Shown here in pieces: positions 6,556-13,478 of a stretch of DNA of 13,482 nt (position 1 is its first letter; each line of letters opens with the position of its first letter). The notes under the pieces are model-generated. The model saw only the letters and a program-made list of their open reading frames with translations. It was not told the DNA's origin and did no database searches. Position numbers and translations under genes: made by a program. The DNA comes from Candidatus Poseidoniia archaeon. Lineage in GTDB: Archaea > Thermoplasmatota > Poseidoniia > MGIII > CG-Epi1. Location of the stretch: positions 1 through 13,482 of the forward strand of contig JAPYSZ010000025.1 in NCBI GenBank assembly GCA_029941645.1. Direction: 5' to 3'.

Positions 6556-6864
6556 ATGTTTTGTCCAAAATGTAAATCAATGCTTGTTTTGAATAGAGCC
6601 ACAGGGCAGAGAGAATGTAAAAGACCAAATTGTAGACACTCTGAAGGCAAAGGTAAAGAACTTATAACTAAAAGAAAACAGAAAGATAGAAAAATAGTTG
6701 TAACTGAAGGAATTGAAGGCACCTTGCCAAAAACTAAAATTATTTGTGAAAAATGCAAGCATAATGAGGCCACATTCTATCTTAGACAAACAAGAGCTGC
6801 AGATGAACCCACTACTAGATTCTATCAATGTACAAAATGTAAGCATCGATGGCGTGAATATTAA
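6556..6864 (+). CDS. tfs: Transcription factor S (TFIIS/RPB9-like transcript cleavage factor)
   Basis: Archaeal TFS binds RNA polymerase and stimulates cleavage of backtracked RNA, rescuing arrested complexes and aiding fidelity. At 102 aa the length is normal. The N-terminal zinc ribbon uses C3, C6, C21 and C26 (MFCPKCKSML, CKRPNC). The C-terminal TFIIS ribbon uses C64, C67, C92 and C95. The tip loop TRAADEPTTRFYQC carries the acidic pair D83-E84 that in this family reaches the polymerase active site, so the protein should be cleavage-competent rather than an inactive paralogue. The linker (about 30-60) is Lys/Arg-rich. The start follows the membrane-protein stop by one base. The stop codon overlaps that of the convergent gene by 4 bp (TTAA). 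Confidence 0.93.
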   Translation: MFCPKCKSMLVLNRATGQRECKRPNCRHSEGKGKELITKRKQKDRKIVVTEGIEGTLPKTKIICEKCKHNEATFYLRQTRAADEPTTRFYQCTKCKHRWREY

Positions 6865-9245
6865 ACTAAACGACCACTAGCTGCAAGAAATTTATCTTTT
6901 AAGTATGACAATAATTCCTCCTTAAGTTCCACAGAATTATCTAAATTGGGTGCGTGGCATATCAACTCTAAAACTGTTCTCAAAGAATCTTCATTTCCAA
7001 CTGTTCTTATGAATATCATAGATAAATATTGTGAATCATCTAAACTGGATTTGCCTGAGTGATAAAGTATAGAACGTGTATTCTCAATTTTGCTATCACA
7101 AAGATAAAGGCCTGGTAAATTTTTTGAAATATTTGTTAATTTCTTTATAGATAAACCCTCTATATTAACCACCGAATGTGTAGTATTATCTTTGTAATCT
7201 AATCGTAAAGCATCATGTTTTGAAGCATCTAATTCCAACGGTTGAATATAACAACCTAAGAAATCGGCCTCAATTTCTCCTAACCATATTGTATGAAGTC
7301 GGGATAGTTCATCATGATATTGTAAAACCATAGCTATTTTTGTAAATGAACGATTTACGGGATTAAAATTAAACGAAGGTGAAACTGATTCACTAGATTT
7401 TAAATGATTCAATCTAATAACACCGGAAGGGGGCTCTGCGAGACTAATGCCAGTTCCTTCGATTTTGATGCGTAAGAAAATATTGTCTATTTTTTGGCTG
7501 GATACATTTTTTATATCTAAATTTAAGCTGACACTCTCTTTTGCAGAAAAACTAGAAGATGCCAAAACAAGAAGATTAGGATCATCATTATAATTTACAA
7601 ATGCAATATGATTATCTATTTTATCATTTATTATTTGGATTTTTGATTCACGGATGTCTGAACTTTTCTGATAAGTAGATAAAAATGGCTTTGGCTCGGA
7701 ATCTAATTCAGCTGTTTTTAACCAATCGATAATAAGGATTTTGACATTGTTTTCTAAAGACTTGATATCTTTTTCCGTACTTTCAATAAGACCTCGTAAA
7801 TTATCCATCTCTGATAAAACTTCGATTTTGGCATCCCTCAATAATTTTTTGTGACTATCGGAACTTAAGCCTGATTTTGGAGAAGGAATATTATCGAATC
7901 TGGTGAGCTTGTTAATTACATTCTCTGCTTTTTGTATAGATTTATCAATATAGGATGTTTCCTGTAAATCACTATGTAATGAGTAATACGGATAAAGCAA
8001 TGGAATCATTTCATCTGTCTGAGCGCCTCGGAGACCTAACGCCTCCAAAAAAGCAGGCAGTGCATCCAAATACCCAACATGCCTTTGTTGAAGTGACGAT
8101 AATCGATTGTTTACTTCATAAATCAATTGAAACGATTCACTAACCAAATTAAAATTTCCAGTTTGCATTGATCGTGCCTTTTGAATATCGTGATTTATAG
8201 ATTCTAGATTAGGCTCATAAATCGACACCTTTTCAAATAAATTCTCCGCTTTGTTAAATGCATCATCCATTTGCATTCTAAGAAAACCTTCATTCTGAAA
8301 CCAATGGACTTTATTCTCCGAGGCTAGAATCACATCACCACCATGATTTGAAAATGAAAAATTAACAATCCGCTCTCTAGCTTGGTATGTCCACGACTGT
8401 TGCCCGATTTCATCAATTACATGAAATACATTATTTGAAAAAATACCGACCATTTTTCCAGATTCGATTATTGTTGCACCATCGAAATCCTCTCGGGAAC
8501 TATAATCCCATATCTTATCACCATTTCTATCTTGGCAAACGAGTGTTTTAGAGTCCTTAACAAATACATGCTTAATTCCACCGTTCGAAAACGTAAGATT
8601 ATCTACCTTACACTCTTTGGCCCACAATTCATTACCTGAATAAGAAAATGCTGCCATAGAATCCTTAGATGTTGCCATTATGTTATCGGATGAACTATGA
8701 ACAAACAAATGTTGCCTTTTATTATCTACTTTATATTTTTCTTCACCATTTACAATTATAATAAGAAAATTCGAAGTCAAAACAGCAATTGTTTTATTGG
8801 GAGACTGTGATAAAGATAATATTTCAGAATCGAAACTAATATTAGATTTTAAATCCCCAAAACGATTTAGAACCTGTAAGTTATTTCCCTTTGATAAAGC
8901 TATATTGTTTCCAGATTTACTTATACTTATAAACGTTTGATTGTCAATTTCATCATACTCCCATTTAATCTCACCCCATGCATTATAACAATATAATTTT
9001 TCACCAGTCAATACAAAAATACTGCTAGAATCTTCCGTAACATGTACTTTTTTTCCACCATCTAAGGAAATCGAACATAATAATTCACGATTATTAAATA
9101 TGCTGAAACCCGATGCTGTCAGAACTGCTACTATATCTCCTCTAAAGTTACATGATGAATGTAAGATAGGACCTTCTACAGATTGTCGAGCCAAAAGTTT
9201 GACAGGTTTCCATATATCATTTTTTACTGATGTACTGCGCAACAT
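6861..9245 (-). CDS. Large beta-propeller / helical / beta-sandwich protein, function unknown
   Basis: I do not recognise this 794-aa protein as a named family. Residues 1 to about 325 form a beta-propeller of the PQQ/WD type. Blade motifs recur every 37-40 residues: NNRELLCS (51), GEIKWEY (91), GDLKSNI (130), GEEKYKV (167), GNELWAK (204), GDKIWDY (242), GQQSWTY (281) and NEGFLRM (318), giving seven or eight blades. Residues about 325-545 are mainly helical with heptad-like stretches (IEVLSEMDNLRGLIESTEKD; KSLENNVKILIIDWL), interrupted by a Pro/Ser-rich linker (453-465). Residues about 555-665 read as an immunoglobulin-like beta-sandwich (SVSLNLDIKNVSSQKIDNIF, FTKIAMVLQYHD). About 690-794 is a mixed alpha/beta end with a long amphipathic helix. 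No signal peptide or membrane span is visible, so it is probably cytosolic; a scaffold role is inference. Minus-strand TTTTATC about 25 bp upstream of the ATG could be a TATA box for a leaderless transcript. Confidence 0.8.
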   Translation of the reverse strand: MLRSTSVKNDIWKPVKLLARQSVEGPILHSSCNFRGDIVAVLTASGFSIFNNRELLCSISLDGGKKVHVTEDSSSIFVLTGEKLYCYNAWGEIKWEYDEIDNQTFISISKSGNNIALSKGNNLQVLNRFGDLKSNISFDSEILSLSQSPNKTIAVLTSNFLIIIVNGEEKYKVDNKRQHLFVHSSSDNIMATSKDSMAAFSYSGNELWAKECKVDNLTFSNGGIKHVFVKDSKTLVCQDRNGDKIWDYSSREDFDGATIIESGKMVGIFSNNVFHVIDEIGQQSWTYQARERIVNFSFSNHGGDVILASENKVHWFQNEGFLRMQMDDAFNKAENLFEKVSIYEPNLESINHDIQKARSMQTGNFNLVSESFQLIYEVNNRLSSLQQRHVGYLDALPAFLEALGLRGAQTDEMIPLLYPYYSLHSDLQETSYIDKSIQKAENVINKLTRFDNIPSPKSGLSSDSHKKLLRDAKIEVLSEMDNLRGLIESTEKDIKSLENNVKILIIDWLKTAELDSEPKPFLSTYQKSSDIRESKIQIINDKIDNHIAFVNYNDDPNLLVLASSSFSAKESVSLNLDIKNVSSQKIDNIFLRIKIEGTGISLAEPPSGVIRLNHLKSSESVSPSFNFNPVNRSFTKIAMVLQYHDELSRLHTIWLGEIEADFLGCYIQPLELDASKHDALRLDYKDNTTHSVVNIEGLSIKKLTNISKNLPGLYLCDSKIENTRSILYHSGKSSLDDSQYLSMIFIRTVGNEDSLRTVLELICHAPNLDNSVELKEELLSYLKDKFLAASGRLV

Positions 9246-9308
9246 TCTATCTTATTACTTTACCTCAAGATAAAACCGCAAATGTATGCCTAAATAAGAA
9301 CAAATGGT

Positions 9309-9385
9309 TGGAGCCACCGGAGGGATTTGAACCCTCGGCCTGCTGATTACAAGTCAGCCGCTCAACCGGGCTAAGCTACGGTGGC
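9309..9385 (-). tRNA. tRNA-Thr (anticodon UGU)
   Basis: Reading the minus strand, the acceptor stem GCCACCG pairs with CGGTGGC. The D arm is GCTT/GAGC. The anticodon arm is GCTGA-CTTGTAA-TCAGC, with anticodon TGT at loop positions 34-36, which decodes ACA (Thr). The T arm is GAGGG-TTCAAAT-CCCTC. All stems are complete and there is no intron. The discriminator base is T (U73) and the following bases read CCA, so the CCA end is genome-encoded. Downstream on the same strand a T-rich run (TTTGTTCTTATTT) could terminate the transcript. Confidence 0.96.
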
Positions 9386-9392
9386 TTGAACC

Positions 9393-9402
9393 CCTTGCAA
9401 GG
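9393..9402. repeat. Perfect palindrome CCTTGCAAGG just upstream of tRNA-Thr
   Basis: This 10-bp perfect palindrome lies 8 bp upstream of the 5' end of the mature tRNA-Thr on the minus strand. It falls where the transcription start or the 5' leader would be. It is nearly extended by flanking AA/TT bases. It could be a protein site or a small leader hairpin; chance cannot be excluded for a single short palindrome. Confidence 0.35.
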
Positions 9403-9470
9403 TTACTGAACAAAAGGTTTACCCAGCTTTTTGATTGGAAAAAAATAAACACTCAACGAAAAGCCGAACA

Positions 9471-9480
9471 GTATATATAC
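9471..9480 (+). promoter_or_regulatory. TATA box of the rpsL-rpsG-aEF2 operon
   Basis: The element GTATATATAC is a perfect palindrome and the clearest archaeal TATA box in the window. It lies about 55 bp upstream of the rpsL GTG, which predicts a transcription start near 9500-9505 and a leader of about 25-30 nt. Because it is symmetrical, TBP could also recruit polymerase towards the tRNA-Thr gene, with orientation set by the flanking BRE. Confidence 0.65.
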
Positions 9481-9500
9481 AGCCCCCTTCTCGCGAGCAA

Positions 9501-9520
9501 TCCTGTCTTTTCAGGAAGGA
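9501..9520 (+). promoter_or_regulatory. rpsL leader hairpin overlapping the ribosome binding site
   Basis: TCCTG (9501-9505) and CAGGA (9512-9516) form a perfect 5-bp stem around a six-base T-rich loop, at or next to the predicted transcript 5' end. The 3' arm contains AGGA, and AGGAAGGA (9513-9520) is the ribosome binding site for the GTG at 9530. The stem would therefore hide the first half of the site and leave the second AGGA free. The stem is short, so a regulatory role is only a possibility. Confidence 0.4.
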
Positions 9521-9529
9521 AAATAACAA

Positions 9530-9958
9530 GTGGCAAAGGGACTCTACACTGCATCTAGTCAGCGTAATAAACGCCAAAAACAAAGGTGGAATGACCGATA
9601 CTATCGAAAGAGAGTCATGAAGCTCAAAGAAAAGGCTGATCCTCTACAAGGGGCACCTCAAGCTAAGGGAATTGTAGTTGAAAAAGTGGGTGTTGAAGCA
9701 AAACAGCCCAATTCAGGTATTAGAAAATGTGTGAGAGTTCAATTAATCAAAAATGGGAGACAAGTAACTGCACTAGCTCCTGGTAATTTAGCAATAAGTT
9801 TTATCGATGAACACGACGAAGTTCTTATAGAAGGCGTCGGAGGGCGAATGGGAAGATCATACGGTGATCTTTCCGGTGTCAGATACAGGGTAGCCAAAGT
9901 AAACAATGTATCGCTGAGAGAAATGGTCCGTGGTAGGAAAGAAAAACCAATTAGGTGA
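9530..9958 (+). CDS. rpsL: Small ribosomal subunit protein uS12
   Basis: uS12 lines the decoding centre of the 30S subunit. The protein has 142 aa, with the archaeal/eukaryotic basic N-terminal extension (MAKGLYTASSQRNKRQKQRW) and the conserved body KQPNSGIRKCVRVQLIKNG (58-76), FIDEHDEVLIEGVGGRMGRS (91-110) and GVRYRVAKVNNVSL. The start is GTG, set by AGGAAGGA about 10 bp upstream and by MAKG matching other archaeal starts. Two nearly invariant positions in the decoding loops differ: PNSG (61-64) where PNSA is usual, and GDLSG (112-116) where GDIPG or KDLPG is usual. It is the first gene of the operon; RNA polymerase and NusA genes, often found upstream in archaea, are absent. Confidence 0.96.
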   Translation: MAKGLYTASSQRNKRQKQRWNDRYYRKRVMKLKEKADPLQGAPQAKGIVVEKVGVEAKQPNSGIRKCVRVQLIKNGRQVTALAPGNLAISFIDEHDEVLIEGVGGRMGRSYGDLSGVRYRVAKVNNVSLREMVRGRKEKPIR

Positions 9959-9960
9959 TT

Positions 9961-10584
9961 ATGGCTGAAGTTGAAGAGAATTCTGTGGAAGAGGAAGTTA
10001 TTGCTCCAGAGCCTGATATGCCAGTCGTACCCTTGTTTGGGAAATGGGATTTAACTGAAGTTAATATTGAAGATACAACCTTAGAGAAATACATCAACTT
10101 AGATGCTTTTCAAGTGCCTCATACTGGTGGCAGACATTCCAAAAAGAGATTTGGAAGAAGAAACCTCTCTGTTATTGAAAGATTCATAAACAATTTGATG
10201 AGATCGGAAAAATATACTGGAAAGAAAGCACAAGCTTACAATGTTATGAAAAATGCTTTTGATATTATAAATTCTAAGAAAAAAACAAATCCTGCTCAAA
10301 TTATGGTTCAAGCTCTAGAAAACTCAGCTCCAAGAGCTGCAGTCGTATCACTTAGATACGGTGGAATTAGAGTCTACAGTGGAGTTGACGTTTCTCCAAC
10401 AAGGAGAGTAGATACAGCAATCCGAAATCTCTGTATTGGTGCTCTTCAATCATCTAAAAAACAGCGTTCAATCGAGAAATCATTATCTCGAGAATTAATG
10501 CTAGCATCTGAAGGCAATCCAGATTCCTATGCCATAGGTAAAAAGGAAGAATTGGAACGTCAAGCTGAAGCTGCACATAACTAA
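9961..10584 (+). CDS. rpsG: Small ribosomal subunit protein uS7
   Basis: uS7 nucleates assembly of the 30S head domain and contacts the mRNA exit region and E-site tRNA. From the ATG at 9961 the protein has 207 aa. An acidic N-terminal tail (about 1-22, rich in Glu) precedes the archaeal N-domain (PLFGKWDLTEVNIED). The core follows, with HSKKRFGRRNLSVIERFINNLM and NPAQIMVQALENSAPRAAVVSLRYGGI, then the C-terminal NPDSYAIGKKEELERQAEAA. The rpsL stop lies 2 bp upstream. AGGTGAT (9953-9959), a good match to the archaeal anti-Shine-Dalgarno end, lies just before this ATG. An in-frame GTG at 9955, overlapping the rpsL stop, would add only two residues and is the alternative. Confidence 0.95.
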   Translation: MAEVEENSVEEEVIAPEPDMPVVPLFGKWDLTEVNIEDTTLEKYINLDAFQVPHTGGRHSKKRFGRRNLSVIERFINNLMRSEKYTGKKAQAYNVMKNAFDIINSKKKTNPAQIMVQALENSAPRAAVVSLRYGGIRVYSGVDVSPTRRVDTAIRNLCIGALQSSKKQRSIEKSLSRELMLASEGNPDSYAIGKKEELERQAEAAHN

Positions 10585-10597
10585 AGTGGACTAAAAA

Positions 10598-12793
10598 ATG
10601 GGCCGTAAAGAAGACAACATAAAGCGTGCAACTGCTTTATTCACGAAGCTCGATTATATACGCAACATAGGTACCGCTGCACATATTGACCATGGAAAGA
10701 CTACACTTTCTGACAATCTAATCTTTGGAGCTGGTATGATGTCTGAAGATTTAGCTGGCAAACAGCTTATGCTTGATTTTGATGAGCAAGAATCTGCAAG
10801 AGGTATAACAATCAATGCTGCAAATGCATCGATGGTTCACCAACATAAAGGTAATGATTACCTAATTAATCTAATTGATACACCAGGTCACGTAGATTTT
10901 GGTGGTGACGTAACAAGAGCTATGAGGGCTTTAGATGGAGTAATCGTCGTTGTTTGTGCTGTAGAAGGCATAATGCCACAGACAGAAACTGTGATTAGAC
11001 AGGCTCTTAAAGAAAAAGTCAAACCTGTATTGTTCATAAACAAAGTAGACAGATTAATTGCAGAACTTCAGGTCACTCCTGAAGATATGATGCAAAGATT
11101 TGGAAAAATAATTACAGAAGTCAATAAACTGATTTCAAGAATAGTTCCAGATGAATTCAAAAAAGACTGGATGGTAGATGCACAGACTGGAACTGTAGCT
11201 TTTGGATCGGCATATCATAATTGGGCTACGTCAATTCCATTCATGGCAAAGAAAAATGTCAATTTTAAACAAATTTATGACTTCATGGCGAAAGAACAAA
11301 GAAAGGAACTAGCTCAAGCTGCTCCATTGCATGAAGTATTACTCGATATGATCGTTGAAAAATTACCATCTGCAAATGTTGCACAGAAATATAGAATACC
11401 ACACATTTGGAGAGGAGAATCTGAAGAAGAAATTGGTCAATCGATGGTAAATGCTAAAGCTGATGGTGATTCTGCATTTATGGTAACTAAAGTTGTTTTG
11501 GATCCTCATGCAGGTGAAATTGCAGTTGGAAGATTGTTTTCAGGATCGATTAAGAAAGGAGATCAAATGTACGTTGCAGGAATGCCAAATGCAAATCGAG
11601 TACAGTCTGTAGGTATGTTCGTTGGCGGTGATCGTATCGCAACTGAGATTGTAACGGCTGGAAATATTATTGCAGTTTCAGGGTTAAGAGATGCACAATC
11701 TGGTTCAACTGTTTCTTCAAATAAAGAAATGACTCCATTTGAGCGAATTGTACATAATTCTGACCCAGTTGTAACTACTGCCATTGAAGCAAAACATACC
11801 AAAGATTTACCTAAACTAGTAGAAGTTCTTCGGGCAGTTGCTAAATCTGATCCATCCATCCAAATTGATAGTAATCTAGAAACTGGAGAACATTTAATGT
11901 CTGGAATGGGAGAGTTACATTTAGAAATTACTGAATATAGAATAAAAAATGAGCATGGAGTGGAAATTACTACATCGCCACCTATTGTAGTTTATCGGGA
12001 AACTGTAGCCATGAAATCTCCTGGAAACTTTGAAGGTAAATCACCTAATAAACACAACAGATACTATATCACTGTTGAACCCTTAGAAGTGGATATTCGA
12101 GAAGCTATTGTAGATGGAACTATTCCCTCTGGAAATATTAAGAAAGCAAAAGATGTTGCTAGGCAACTAATTGACATGGGCTGGACGAAAGTTCATGGAA
12201 GAGGTGTTCTATGTATCGAAAATGGATGTGTATTTATTGATGCTACAAAAGGTATTCAAAATTTATTTGAAACCAGAGAATTGCTAATTGAAGCTTTTAA
12301 TGAAGTAGTAAAAAGAGGACCAAGGGCGAATGAGAAGATGATGGGTGTAAAAATCATATTAAATGATGCTAAACTTCACGAAGATGCCATTCACAGAGGA
12401 CCAGCACAAACTATACCTGCAGTAAGAAATGCAATTAATGGTGCATTAGTTTCAGCTGGTGTAGTTTTGTTAGAACCAAAACAACATGTTTACATTAATG
12501 TTCCTCAAGATTTAATGGGTTCAGTTACTGGTGAAATGTCTCAAAGAAGAGCTGAAATTGCAGGTATGGAAACTGAAGGAGATATGGCGATTATTACTGC
12601 AAAAGCACCAGTTAAGGAAATGTTTGGATTTGCAAGTGAAATAAGATCGGCAACTGGTGGAAGGGCTCTTTGGAGTACTGAATTTGCAGGTTATGAGGCA
12701 TTACCAAGAGAATTAATCGATGGCATTACTGAAGAAATAAGAAAAAGAAAGGGTCTAAAAGCTGAAATGCCAAGGCCTGAAAATTACTCTTAG
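10598..12793 (+). CDS. fusA: Archaeal elongation factor 2 (aEF2)
   Basis: GTPase that drives ribosomal translocation. At 731 aa it has the full archaeal length. G-domain motifs are AHIDHGKTT (28-36), RGITI (68-72), DTPGH (94-98) and NKVD (148-151). Domain II begins with AFMVTKVVLDPHAGEIAVGR, and the domain III/V region includes GMGELHLEI and the C-terminal KGLKAEMPRPENYS. The tip of domain IV reads DAIHRGPAQ with H599, the position converted to diphthamide in archaeal and eukaryotic EF2. The Dph enzymes are therefore expected elsewhere in the genome. It starts 13 bp after rpsG with only weak complementarity to 16S rRNA upstream. EF-1alpha and uS10, which often follow in archaea, are not here; the next gene is convergent with a 1-bp gap. 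Confidence 0.98.
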   Translation: MGRKEDNIKRATALFTKLDYIRNIGTAAHIDHGKTTLSDNLIFGAGMMSEDLAGKQLMLDFDEQESARGITINAANASMVHQHKGNDYLINLIDTPGHVDFGGDVTRAMRALDGVIVVVCAVEGIMPQTETVIRQALKEKVKPVLFINKVDRLIAELQVTPEDMMQRFGKIITEVNKLISRIVPDEFKKDWMVDAQTGTVAFGSAYHNWATSIPFMAKKNVNFKQIYDFMAKEQRKELAQAAPLHEVLLDMIVEKLPSANVAQKYRIPHIWRGESEEEIGQSMVNAKADGDSAFMVTKVVLDPHAGEIAVGRLFSGSIKKGDQMYVAGMPNANRVQSVGMFVGGDRIATEIVTAGNIIAVSGLRDAQSGSTVSSNKEMTPFERIVHNSDPVVTTAIEAKHTKDLPKLVEVLRAVAKSDPSIQIDSNLETGEHLMSGMGELHLEITEYRIKNEHGVEITTSPPIVVYRETVAMKSPGNFEGKSPNKHNRYYITVEPLEVDIREAIVDGTIPSGNIKKAKDVARQLIDMGWTKVHGRGVLCIENGCVFIDATKGIQNLFETRELLIEAFNEVVKRGPRANEKMMGVKIILNDAKLHEDAIHRGPAQTIPAVRNAINGALVSAGVVLLEPKQHVYINVPQDLMGSVTGEMSQRRAEIAGMETEGDMAIITAKAPVKEMFGFASEIRSATGGRALWSTEFAGYEALPRELIDGITEEIRKRKGLKAEMPRPENYS

Positions 12794-12794
12794 A

Positions 12795-13466
12795 TTAATC
12801 GTTCTTGCTTTGGACTGGCCTAAATGGGTGAACCCATGCAGCCAAATTCCTAGGACTTCTAGTTTGTATCCACAGTTTTCCATTACCATGATATTTACAT
12901 ATTAATTGATCACCAAAAAGAAAACTACGTATCGTTCTTCCGGATCTTGCAATACTATAATCTAATGAACTCTCCCAAGCTACAGCATAGCCATTATCTA
13001 CTGTGTATGAACCATTAACTTCAACTTCTTGAATATCACCATATGAACCAAAGAAAAGTAAACCCGTACCACTTACTCTCAATCCAAACATTCCTTCTGC
13101 AAATGTACCTGAAAAACCTTCCCATGTCGCACTTGTCTCTATGTTTCCTACATGGCAAAGATAAGCTCCTCTTTCCATATACAATGTTTCATCATTTAAT
13201 TCACGTACAACTATATCTCCTGAATATCCTGGAGCAATTCCTATAGTCCCAGAACCTCCTTCAGCAGTATATGTGTTTAGAAAGAAACTCTCGCCTCCAA
13301 ATTTTCTCGTGATTCCTGCAAAAAATCCTCCTTTCATCTCAGTTTTAGGCTTTATCGTAGTATCCATCCAAGCCATAGATCCGGGTTCAACAATTACAGA
13401 TTCACCTTCATTCAGATTCATCTCTATAAGTGAATATGAAGGTGCGCAAACTATGTCGTACTTCAT
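12795..13466 (-). CDS. AIM24 / TIGR00266 family protein
   Basis: The 223-aa protein matches the AIM24 (DUF124) family, beta-rich proteins related in fold to the TRAP RNA-binding protein. Their role in archaea and bacteria is not established; in yeast the homologue is mitochondrial. Seen: an N-terminal VIVEPGSMAWMDTTI block (24-38), GGFFAGITRKFGGESFFLNTYTA (46-68), APGYSGDIVVREL, the repeat of this pattern GTGLLFFGSYGDIQEVEV, and a C-terminal TRSPRNLAAWVHPF (203-216). It contains no membrane helix. It has a strong ribosome binding site. Its stop lies 1 bp from that of aEF2, on the opposite strand. Confidence 0.9.
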   Translation of the reverse strand: MKYDIVCAPSYSLIEMNLNEGESVIVEPGSMAWMDTTIKPKTEMKGGFFAGITRKFGGESFFLNTYTAEGGSGTIGIAPGYSGDIVVRELNDETLYMERGAYLCHVGNIETSATWEGFSGTFAEGMFGLRVSGTGLLFFGSYGDIQEVEVNGSYTVDNGYAVAWESSLDYSIARSGRTIRSFLFGDQLICKYHGNGKLWIQTRSPRNLAAWVHPFRPVQSKND

Positions 13467-13469
13467 TAG

Positions 13470-13478
13470 CCCTCCCTC
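13470..13478 (-). promoter_or_regulatory. Strong ribosome binding site of the AIM24-family gene
   Basis: On the minus strand GAGGGAGGG precedes the ATG at 13466, with GGAGG ending four bases from the start codon. It supports that start and implies a transcript with a 5' leader, in contrast to genes here whose TATA-like elements are too close for a leader. The promoter is outside the window. Confidence 0.6.

Noticed and set aside
6861..9245. PQQ-dependent dehydrogenase or secreted outer propeller protein
   Set aside because: There is no signal peptide or haem motif, and no dehydrogenase active-site pattern seen. The propeller is fused to helical and sandwich domains, which argues for a scaffold role.
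9435..9620. 61-aa open frame across the rpsL promoter and 5' end
   Set aside because: It is out of frame with rpsL, crosses its TATA box and ribosome site, and has no recognisable content.
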